A DNA stretch of 42,111 nucleotides from Bacillota bacterium. Its GTDB lineage: Bacteria; Bacillota_I; Bacilli_A; ML615J-28; CAG-698. Each line of letters begins with the position of its first letter. Positions within the stretch are counted from its first letter, which is position 1. The notes below the pieces were generated by a model. It had not been told where the DNA came from, did no database searches, and saw only the letters and a program-made list of their open reading frames with translations. Position numbers and translations under genes: made by a program. Of this stretch, positions 7,011-15,000 are shown in pieces. Location of the stretch: positions 1 through 42,111 of the forward strand of contig JAEEHM010000011.1 in NCBI GenBank assembly GCA_016280895.1, written 5' to 3'.

Positions 7011-9254
7011 TTATAGTACTTCACCAATGGCTTTTAATAGATTTCCAGTTAAATCACAGCCATTTTCCCAATACATTACACCACCAATATTATGATCTTT
7101 CACATATCTACATTTTTCTTTTACTGATTTTGGATCATCAAAAGATATAAATACTGTTTTGTCCTTACTTATAATATATGGAACACCACAACGGGAATCA
7201 TACACATATGTGTAATCAGGATTGTTTAAATAATTGTTGTAGATACTTGTATAGAAAATACTCTTTCCGCTTCCCCATAAACCATAAGTTTTAGAAGCTT
7301 CATCATAGGTACGAGTTTGTTTGATACCATAGAAAGCTAGTCCAACTATGATTTTTTCATGTGGAACATTATATGAATCATATATTTCAATACTTTCTAC
7401 AATTGAACAAGAAACTAAAGTATAACCACATTTATTGGCAGAATCATTATATGATGAATTCTTATATAACGCATTTTGATATTGACCGCTTGATGATACC
7501 ATACCATATGTCATCATATTCACAAAATCTAAATATTTAACTGAATTAGCCATATCATAATATGGAGGTTGCCATCTACCACCACCAATAGCAGCAGACA
7601 CAATATGATTTGGATTGTTTGCTTTAACTTTTTGATTGATTACCTTAGCCAAATTAGTGAACCAAGTCTTTTGGGCACTAGTTGGACATTCCCAGTCGAT
7701 ATCAATACCATCAAAGCCATATTCATTAATCGCCTTCACAATATTGTTTGCAAATGTTTCTACTAAATTATGACTAGGATCAGCAATTGCAACCCACTCA
7801 CTACTAGGTGCAATTGACATTACAACCCAACATCCTCTTTTATGTGCTTCTGGGATGATTTTTTCTTTACATACCTTAAAGAAATTAGATCCTGTCAATA
7901 CACCTTGATTATTAGCATCCGCGAAAGCACAATTAATGATATCTAAGGTATCAAAGAAATCATCATCAACATCAGAAAAGCTTCGATAAATATAACTTGA
8001 TTTAATTCCGTATTTCTTTAAATTCTTAAATCCTTTAGTTTTCACATCAAATGTGATATCTTTAGATGCACTGCCATATGATAGTGTAGCTTTTAATGTA
8101 ACAGTGCTATCTTGATAATCCCTAGTATAAACACCTGTATTTGATATAATATCTTCATTAGAACTTTGCCACCTAATATTAACACTAGTATCATCTTCTT
8201 TTTTGATTAAACTGATATTTTCTTCAACTTCTTTTAAATCATTATATTTCGATACAATTTTCTCAATAGCATAATCGACTCTTTCTTCATCTGTATAATC
8301 AGCTATTTCTTTCTTTAACCATTTTGCGTATAAACTAATATTACCATATGAATGACTCTTAATCATATCTAATTTTACTCCATTAAAATCACTATTTAAA
8401 TACCATCCATCAAATACCATATCTTTTTTAGATATATCATTTGGCAAAATGATATCTTCAGATTCAAAGTTATAAGTACTTACTAATTCTTTATCATAAG
8501 TACCACCATTAAAGTAATATGCTATTGTGTAAGTTTGTAAGCTAAATGATGCTTTAAATTCATTTGATTTATCACCAACATTAGAAAATTCATTTACATA
8601 TGCATTATCTTTATTTAACCAACCATTAAACACATATCCATTCTTTTCAACAGGATTAAATTCTAATACTTCATCCTTTTCAATTTTAATGCTAGTTAAT
8701 CCTTTAGCATATTCAATTCTATCATAAATACTTGCAAACATTTCATTATCTAATGGATCAAGTGATATACTACTAGCAGATGTATCTAAGATGATACCTA
8801 GTTTTAAAAACTTATTCTTATTCTTAAGTGAATAGCAAGCTTTTTTAAATGCATCATAATCCTTATTTTCGCAATTATCGTTAGCTAAGATGATATAATC
8901 ATAATCACCTGTAACCTTAGCCCAAGATTCATCTTTAATTAATAAATCAACTATTTCGTATAAATTATCTTCTTTCTTAATAAACATTCTAAAATAAGAT
9001 AAATCAGTATTATCATAATTAGCATCTTTACTAATCATATAAATACCACTATCATCTTTTAATGCATCAACAAAGGAATCAATTGAAAATGTAGCAGATG
9101 GTGCCCAAGAGCCTCCATCTAAATCAAAGACTACTTCATCAAAGTCCTTTTCTTCACTTCCATCTTTTCCTTTATCCTTATTATCATTATTACTACAGCC
9201 AATTAATAATAATGACATAATTAACATAATTACAACAAATATACCTTTTTTCAT
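7011..9254 (-). CDS. Secreted lipoprotein: InlB B-repeat modules plus GH18 (chitinase-like) domain
   Basis: Lipobox MSLLLIGCSNN; YFNGGTYD...FDGWYLN...LYAKW repeats; GH18 motif FDGIDIDWE; MKKG start at 9254 preceded by GAGGA. Confidence 0.88.
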   Translation of the reverse strand: MKKGIFVVIMLIMSLLLIGCSNNDNKDKGKDGSEEKDFDEVVFDLDGGSWAPSATFSIDSFVDALKDDSGIYMISKDANYDNTDLSYFRMFIKKEDNLYEIVDLLIKDESWAKVTGDYDYIILANDNCENKDYDAFKKACYSLKNKNKFLKLGIILDTSASSISLDPLDNEMFASIYDRIEYAKGLTSIKIEKDEVLEFNPVEKNGYVFNGWLNKDNAYVNEFSNVGDKSNEFKASFSLQTYTIAYYFNGGTYDKELVSTYNFESEDIILPNDISKKDMVFDGWYLNSDFNGVKLDMIKSHSYGNISLYAKWLKKEIADYTDEERVDYAIEKIVSKYNDLKEVEENISLIKKEDDTSVNIRWQSSNEDIISNTGVYTRDYQDSTVTLKATLSYGSASKDITFDVKTKGFKNLKKYGIKSSYIYRSFSDVDDDFFDTLDIINCAFADANNQGVLTGSNFFKVCKEKIIPEAHKRGCWVVMSIAPSSEWVAIADPSHNLVETFANNIVKAINEYGFDGIDIDWECPTSAQKTWFTNLAKVINQKVKANNPNHIVSAAIGGGRWQPPYYDMANSVKYLDFVNMMTYGMVSSSGQYQNALYKNSSYNDSANKCGYTLVSCSIVESIEIYDSYNVPHEKIIVGLAFYGIKQTRTYDEASKTYGLWGSGKSIFYTSIYNNYLNNPDYTYVYDSRCGVPYIISKDKTVFISFDDPKSVKEKCRYVKDHNIGGVMYWENGCDLTGNLLKAIGEVL

Positions 9255-9307
9255 AAATTTATCCTCTTTTATCATATTATACTATAAAATCATTAAAATA
9301 CAAATAA

Positions 9308-9346
9308 AAATAAAAAAGACCTAATCTTTAAATTAGATCTTTTCAC
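9308..9346 (-). terminator. rplS terminator
   Basis: AAAAGATCTAATTTAAAGATTAGGTCTTTTTT hairpin with U-tract on the minus strand. Confidence 0.8.
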
Positions 9347-9350
9347 ATAA

Positions 9351-9698
9351 TTATTGACGTTCTTTAATTCTTGCAGCCTTTGCAGATAATGTACGGATGT
9401 AATTTAATTTAGCACGACGTACTTTACCTTTTCTAACAACTTGAATTTTATCAATAATTGGTGCATTTACTGGGAAAGTTCTTTCTACTCCAACACCATA
9501 AGAAATCTTACGAACTGTGAAAGTTTCGCTGATTCCTCCGCCTCTTCTTTTGATTACTAAACCCTCGAATAATTGGATTCTTTCCTTTTCACCTTCCTTG
9601 ATTTTAACGAATACTTTTACAGTATCACCAGGACGGAATTCAGGAACATCATTCTTCATGTACTCTTTAGTAATTTCAGCAATTAATTGTTGACTCAT
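9351..9698 (-). CDS. rplS: 50S ribosomal protein L19
   Basis: [35 protein letters not shown]...RAKLNYIR. Confidence 0.98.
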   Translation of the reverse strand: MSQQLIAEITKEYMKNDVPEFRPGDTVKVFVKIKEGEKERIQLFEGLVIKRRGGGISETFTVRKISYGVGVERTFPVNAPIIDKIQVVRKGKVRRAKLNYIRTLSAKAARIKERQ

Positions 9699-9704
9699 TG
9701 TAAC

Positions 9705-9795
9705 ACGCTCCTTATTAACAGAATGTTCATACCTATCACGACAATAGTAGCGGAACCCTGTGATTTGATTAAAATTTAGATATCTAAATTTTTAA
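9705..9795 (-). promoter_or_regulatory. Putative ribosomal protein L19 leader
   Basis: Minus strand CACAGGGTTCCGCTACTATTGTCGTGATAGGTATGAACATTCTGTTAATAAGGAGC resembles my recollection of the Bacillota L19 leader; preceded by its own promoter TTGAAA-17-TATAAT. Confidence 0.6.
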
Positions 9796-9821
9796 CCTAT
9801 AATATTATACACTAAATGACT

Positions 9822-10619
9822 TTATTTTTCAAGTCTTTTTTGTTTTTTCTTATATTCTTTTAACTTCAAAGATACATATTCATTAGCTTTTTCTAAATCT
9901 AAATTTAACTTTATTGCTTCTAAATAAAATTCTTCTTCTTTAGTAAACATATGTTTTTCAAGTAAATCAATTCTTCTTTCATAAGTTCTTTTAATTGATT
10001 CATATAATCGATATTTTCTAATTTCTTCATGATTTCCATTAATTAATACTTCAGGTACATTATATCCATCATAAGTTGGTGGTTTAGTAAATTGTGGATA
10101 TTCTAACAAATCATTTGTGAAGCTTTCATCTTCACTCGATTCTTCTCTAATAGCACCATTAAGAAGTCTAATAACAGAATCAATAATAGTAAGTGCAGGT
10201 ATTTCACCACCAGTTAAAATATAATCACCAATTGAAACTTCTTCATCAACATAATTGATTATTCGATCATCAATTCCTTCATAATGACCACATACAATAA
10301 TGATATGATCTAATTTAGAATATTTCTTAGCTAACTCTTGATTATATGTTTTTCCAATTGGAGAAGTTATAATCTTGAATGCATCGCTAGCACCATCAAT
10401 ATCTTTAATACAATCCACTAGTGCAGGTAGCGCTATCAACATTCCCGCACCCCCACCATATGTAGTATCATCGACATGTTTGTGTTTATTTTGACTATAT
10501 TCTCGAAAATCATGTAAATGAATTTCCACAATATTTTTTTCAATGGCTCTTTTTATAATCGAATTATTCAAGAACCCTTCAAACATTTCATTGAATATAC
10601 TAATAATATCTATTCTCAT
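9822..10619 (-). CDS. trmD: tRNA (guanine-N1)-methyltransferase
   Basis: DDTTYGGGAGMLI, VCGHYEGIDDRI, SIGDYILTGGEIPAL motifs. Confidence 0.97.
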   Translation of the reverse strand: MRIDIISIFNEMFEGFLNNSIIKRAIEKNIVEIHLHDFREYSQNKHKHVDDTTYGGGAGMLIALPALVDCIKDIDGASDAFKIITSPIGKTYNQELAKKYSKLDHIIIVCGHYEGIDDRIINYVDEEVSIGDYILTGGEIPALTIIDSVIRLLNGAIREESSEDESFTNDLLEYPQFTKPPTYDGYNVPEVLINGNHEEIRKYRLYESIKRTYERRIDLLEKHMFTKEEEFYLEAIKLNLDLEKANEYVSLKLKEYKKKQKRLEK

Positions 10620-11104
10620 ATTAGGCCCTCAATAAGGTGAATAATAATTTTCTTATTATCGATATCTACATCTTTAATAAATTCATCCACAAATGGTACA
10701 AGTGCTATTTTTTTACCTGTATCAATTTCTAATAGTTCTTGTGTTGGATTTTCTATAATATCTTTCACAATACCAATTTTATTATTATCTTCATCATATA
10801 CTACACAACCAATTAAGTCATCAAAATAATAATGACCATCTTCTAATGCCTCGTGCTTGTCTGTATAGATATCTAAACCTACATATTTTAAAACATCATT
10901 GATGTTATTAAGACCATTAATTGTGATTAACACAAAATTTTGATGATATCTAACACTTGATATTTTAACTTCTTCATATTTATTATCTTTTAAGATAAAT
11001 AAGGTATTACCAACTTTAAATCTATCAAAATCGGATTCATTGATAATCTTAAGTTCGCCTTTTATACCATGCGTGTTTATAATTCTACCTACTAAATAAT
11101 ACAT
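10616..11104 (-). CDS. rimM: Ribosome maturation factor RimM
   Basis: VGRIINTHGIKGELKI and PRC-barrel C-terminus; ATGA overlap with trmD. Confidence 0.95.
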   Translation of the reverse strand: MYYLVGRIINTHGIKGELKIINESDFDRFKVGNTLFILKDNKYEEVKISSVRYHQNFVLITINGLNNINDVLKYVGLDIYTDKHEALEDGHYYFDDLIGCVVYDEDNNKIGIVKDIIENPTQELLEIDTGKKIALVPFVDEFIKDVDIDNKKIIIHLIEGLI

Positions 11105-11173
11105 ATTATAATCTCCATATCTATTTATATTATATATTAAAAAAGGACAAATTGCAAGAAATGGAAATTATAT

Positions 11174-11206
11174 AAAAATATCACCACTTAAAATAAGTGG
11201 TGATAT
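11174..11206 (-). terminator. Terminator between khpA and rimM
   Basis: ATATCACCACTTAAAATAAGTGGTGATAT hairpin. Confidence 0.75.
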
Positions 11207-11211
11207 ATTTA

Positions 11212-11454
11212 TTATTCTTCTTCAAATGAAATTGCGATTCTCTTACCTTCTCTTGCAGCACATGCATAAGCAAGTGTACGAATTGAATCAGCAATTCTAC
11301 CTTTCTTACCAATAACACGTCCTAAATCATCAGGATTTACTTTTACTTGTACAGTTATCAATTCTTCATCGTCTAAGAATTGCGTAACTTGAACGTCTTC
11401 AGTATTTAATACTAAAGGCTTTACAAGATTTTCGATAAACTTTGCGTAATCCAT
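11212..11454 (-). CDS. khpA: KH-domain RNA-binding protein (KhpA/YlqC)
   Basis: VKVNPDDLGRVIGKKGRIADSIRTL KH motif; adjacent to rpsP. Confidence 0.93.
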   Translation of the reverse strand: MDYAKFIENLVKPLVLNTEDVQVTQFLDDEELITVQVKVNPDDLGRVIGKKGRIADSIRTLAYACAAREGKRIAISFEEE

Positions 11455-11463
11455 GTTTATCTC

Positions 11464-11724
11464 CTACTTATTAGCTTTTGCTTTTGCGTTAATTCCTAAT
11501 TGTTTGAACATTGATTTAACAGTATCAGTAGGTTGTGCACCTTGACTTAACCATTTTAATGCTTTTTCTTCATCAATTGTGAATTGTTCGTTAGCCTTAC
11601 GTGGATCATAAGTACCGATGATTTCAATAAATCTACCATCACGTGGATTTCTGCTATCAGTTACAACAATACGATAGAATGGTGCTTTATTAGCTCCATG
11701 TCTTTGCATTCTAATTCTTACCAT
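11464..11724 (-). CDS. rpsP: 30S ribosomal protein S16
   Basis: [41 protein letters not shown]. Confidence 0.98.
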   Translation of the reverse strand: MVRIRMQRHGANKAPFYRIVVTDSRNPRDGRFIEIIGTYDPRKANEQFTIDEEKALKWLSQGAQPTDTVKSMFKQLGINAKAKANK

Positions 11725-11782
11725 TATTTTATTCCTCCTATAATTTTAAATACTTAAGTATTATATCATAATTAAAATATTC

Positions 11783-11812
11783 TGTCAAGTATTTTTACTT
11801 GACAGATTATAT
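11783..11812 (-). terminator. Terminator of the pseudouridine synthase gene
   Basis: TCTGTCAAGTATTTTTACTTGACAGA hairpin. Confidence 0.7.
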
Positions 11813-12526
11813 TTATTTCATTAATGATTTTAAATAATCTAATTCATCATCTGTTAACGGTCGATATTCTCCTTCTTTTAAATTAGGATCTAAAACAATA
11901 TCGCCCATTTTTATTCTCTTTAATTCTAACACATTCTTTTTAAAGTACGCAAACATCCTTTTTATTTGATGGAACTTGCCTTCATGGATAGTAACTTCAT
12001 ATTTCTTATTATCTATTTCTTTAATATCACAAGGAAGTGTTGTATATTTCTCCATATCACCATCATTGATTTCAATACCTTCTTTAAATTCTAATATTTC
12101 TTCATCATTTAAAGAATCATCAATATTTACAATATATGTTTTATCGATATGATTATTTGGAGAGGTAATAAAATGATTTAAAGCACCATCATTTGTGATT
12201 ATTAAAAGACCAGATGTATCCTTGTCTAATCTACCAATAGATGATAAATCATATTTACTATCTTCAAATAAATCATAAATAGTATTATTTCCAAAGCCTT
12301 TTTTAGAACATACTAAACCAATTGGTTTATTAAGCATGTAATATACATAACGATGATATGTAATAATATTTCCATTTACTTCGATTTTATCTTTATTTTC
12401 ATCTATTTTAAAATCTTTTTTATTAATCTTTATATCATTTACCTTAATATCGTTCTTTTTCATAAAGATTGCTATTTCAGATCTTGTTAAATTAAGTGCA
12501 TATGATAAATATTTATCTAGTCTCAT
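11813..12526 (-). CDS. RsuA-family rRNA pseudouridine synthase
   Basis: S4-like N-terminus, SSIGRLDKDTSGLLIITNDGAL, EGKFHQIKRMF. Confidence 0.95.
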   Translation of the reverse strand: MRLDKYLSYALNLTRSEIAIFMKKNDIKVNDIKINKKDFKIDENKDKIEVNGNIITYHRYVYYMLNKPIGLVCSKKGFGNNTIYDLFEDSKYDLSSIGRLDKDTSGLLIITNDGALNHFITSPNNHIDKTYIVNIDDSLNDEEILEFKEGIEINDGDMEKYTTLPCDIKEIDNKKYEVTIHEGKFHQIKRMFAYFKKNVLELKRIKMGDIVLDPNLKEGEYRPLTDDELDYLKSLMK

Positions 12527-12818
12527 TTTCCATTATATCCTTCATAGTATGATAAATAGATACCTTGCTTAAATTAAATAACATCTTATCATATTTCTTT
12601 TCTAAACTTTTGTTGTTTAAGATATTACGATATTCATTATATTTATTGATTGCATCTTCTTTATTATATTTTCTGCCTCTATTTATTTTTTCAATTAAAT
12701 CAAAGAAGCCGACAATCTTTACTATTTCTTCTAAGCTAAACATGTCATAATCAATATCATATTCTTTTAATTCTAATTTTTCTTCTTTTGTTTCTTTTTT
12801 CTTTGCCATTTTATTCAC
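12513..12818 (-). CDS. UPF0223-like small protein
   Basis: Pattern SLEEIVKIVGFFDLIEKI...KYNEYRNI...K resembles the UPF0223 (YktA) pattern; overlaps the neighbouring gene. Confidence 0.5.
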   Translation of the reverse strand: MNKMAKKKETKEEKLELKEYDIDYDMFSLEEIVKIVGFFDLIEKINRGRKYNKEDAINKYNEYRNILNNKSLEKKYDKMLFNLSKVSIYHTMKDIMENETR

Positions 12819-13638
12819 CTATTATAAATTTATCAATTACTTCAGCTACACCATCATGATTGTTATCACTACATATATAGTCTGCTTCCTTTTTGACTTT
12901 ATCACTTGCGTTTTCCATAGCAACACCTAAGTGTGCATATTTAATCATTTCTAAATCGTTCAAACCATCACCAATTGCGATTATTTCGTTTCTTTTGATA
13001 TTTAATGCTTTTTGGATTTTCTTAATCGCATATTCTTTACTTATTCCTTTTTTATATATTTCTAAGAAATAAGCTTGTGATGTTGAAAAAGCACATATAT
13101 CAGTAAAATGCTGATTGAAATCTAATCTTATTTCTTCAATTCTTTTACTTTCATCAATAATTATAATCTTATAAACATTTTTGCTGATAAATTCTTTTTC
13201 ATCTACTATTCGTTGATGCTTTAGAATTTGATATTTTTTAGTAGATTCAATACATATATCAACATATTCTTGAGTATATTTATCTAATCTATTATACATT
13301 AAAGCATCATCAGTCCAGCTTATATAACTTAAATTGTGTTTGTTGATATATTTAAGTATTTCAATCTTGGCTTTTTTTGATAAGAACTTATTGTATATAA
13401 CATTGCCATTAATACAGGCACTAGCCCCATTTAGCGCTATCACATTCGCATTTAAGCTATCCTGACCAATAAGTTCTACATACTGGCGAAGTGTCATATA
13501 TGGTCTTCCACTTGATAACACAAAATATAATCCCATATCACTTGCTTTTTTTATTTTATCTTTAACTTTCTTTGATATTTGGCGCTTATCATCTAGTAGT
13601 GTACCATCAATATCACATGCTATCATTTTGTATTTCAT
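12811..13638 (-). CDS. Cof-type HAD-IIB family hydrolase
   Basis: MIACDIDGTLLDDKRQIS, GDGLNDLEMIKYAHLGVAMENA. Confidence 0.95.
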   Translation of the reverse strand: MKYKMIACDIDGTLLDDKRQISKKVKDKIKKASDMGLYFVLSSGRPYMTLRQYVELIGQDSLNANVIALNGASACINGNVIYNKFLSKKAKIEILKYINKHNLSYISWTDDALMYNRLDKYTQEYVDICIESTKKYQILKHQRIVDEKEFISKNVYKIIIIDESKRIEEIRLDFNQHFTDICAFSTSQAYFLEIYKKGISKEYAIKKIQKALNIKRNEIIAIGDGLNDLEMIKYAHLGVAMENASDKVKKEADYICSDNNHDGVAEVIDKFIIGE

Positions 13639-13762
13639 AATCCACCTTATAATAAAATACTATACTATAAAATTTATATTTTGTAAAGGAAAAGACCAAT
13701 TCTTATTCTTTTTATTTGTATTATCAATAAAAATATGATATGATATTTAAAGAGGTAATAAT

Positions 13763-14335
13763 ATGCTAAATTATAATGATATCATAAAAGATGACAATAA
13801 AGATTTAAGATTGAAATGTGAGCCAGTTGACTTACCACTTTCAAGTGAAGATTTATCATATCTTTTATCAATGAACGAATATCTAGAAAAAGGATATGAA
13901 GAGGACAGTGAAAAGAAATATAACATCAGACCTGGTGTTGGTATTGCTGCACCACAAATTGATGTATTAAAACGAATGTTTGTGATATTTGCGTACGATG
14001 AAAATGATGTTGAATATCATTTTGGTGTAATCAATCCTAAAATAATTTCTTATTCTGAAGAATTAACATATCTTCCATCAGGTGAAGGTTGCTTATCAGT
14101 TGATAGAGTTTGCCAAGGCTTAATCCATAGACCAAAAAGAATAAAAGTAGAATTTGATTATTATGATTTTGAAACTGGTAAATGCGAACGCATTACTGCA
14201 AGACTAAAAAATTATATTGCTGTTGTATTTCAACATGAATATGACCATTTAAATGGAATCTTATTTTATGATCATATCAATAAAGATAATCCAATGTATG
14301 TACCAGAAAATTCTACACCAATTAAATTTAAGTAA
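13763..14335 (+). CDS. def: Peptide deformylase
   Basis: GVGIAAPQI, GEGCLSV, QHEYDHLNG. Confidence 0.97.
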   Translation: MLNYNDIIKDDNKDLRLKCEPVDLPLSSEDLSYLLSMNEYLEKGYEEDSEKKYNIRPGVGIAAPQIDVLKRMFVIFAYDENDVEYHFGVINPKIISYSEELTYLPSGEGCLSVDRVCQGLIHRPKRIKVEFDYYDFETGKCERITARLKNYIAVVFQHEYDHLNGILFYDHINKDNPMYVPENSTPIKFK

Positions 14336-14363
14336 AAGAAAAGTCTCAAATTGAGACTTTTTT
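14336..14363. terminator. Bidirectional terminator, copy 1
   Basis: AAAAGTCTCAaatTGAGACTTTTTT. Confidence 0.8.
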
Positions 14364-14871
14364 AATTATCATTTGTTTGTAAAGCTGAGGTTTTATCTAC
14401 TTTGTGTTTCGCAATTACATATGAAAGATAAAAAGACAACATTAAAACATCACAAATGATCATATAGCTAAATACTGTTAAAAGAAAAAATATTAAAAAA
14501 TGTGAAAAACCCATAGGTTCGAGTTTAGCACTTTTTATAATTCTTAGAATCCAAAAAGCCATCTCTAAAACTAAAATTATAATTGATGAAATTATTAAAT
14601 ATCTTTTAAAAGGAAATTTATGAGGAAATTCCTCTTTGTATAATAATAATTCACCTTTGCTTGCTTTCACAAATAATAATGCATAAAATAATACAATTAA
14701 AATTATAGCTTCAATTCCTGCTCTGATATATTTATTCATATATATTGCATCTGGCTTCCAAATATAATATATGTTGTATATCAATATAATATCTATAAGT
14801 AAGGCTACCATTATTATAATTGCGATTATTGATATAATTTTTTGTGTTTTTGATTTGTTGATTTCTGTCAT
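14362..14871 (-). CDS. Hypothetical multi-TM membrane protein (169 aa)
   Basis: Four hydrophobic segments; flanked on both sides by near-identical terminator sequence. Confidence 0.6.
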   Translation of the reverse strand: MTEINKSKTQKIISIIAIIIMVALLIDIILIYNIYYIWKPDAIYMNKYIRAGIEAIILIVLFYALLFVKASKGELLLYKEEFPHKFPFKRYLIISSIIILVLEMAFWILRIIKSAKLEPMGFSHFLIFFLLTVFSYMIICDVLMLSFYLSYVIAKHKVDKTSALQTNDN

Positions 14872-14968
14872 ATCTTTACTTTCCCTTTGACTATATTATA
14901 TTTTTTTAAAAAAAATTTGTCAATATAATGAGACAAACTGCCATCAAAGCAATTAAATGTAAGTGAAA

Positions 14969-14996
14969 TAAAAGTCTCATAATTGAGACTTTTACT
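14969..14996. terminator. Terminator, copy 2 (near-identical to 14336-14363)
   Basis: AAAAGTCTCAtaaTTGAGACTTTTA. Confidence 0.75.
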
Positions 14997-15000
14997 TTTA

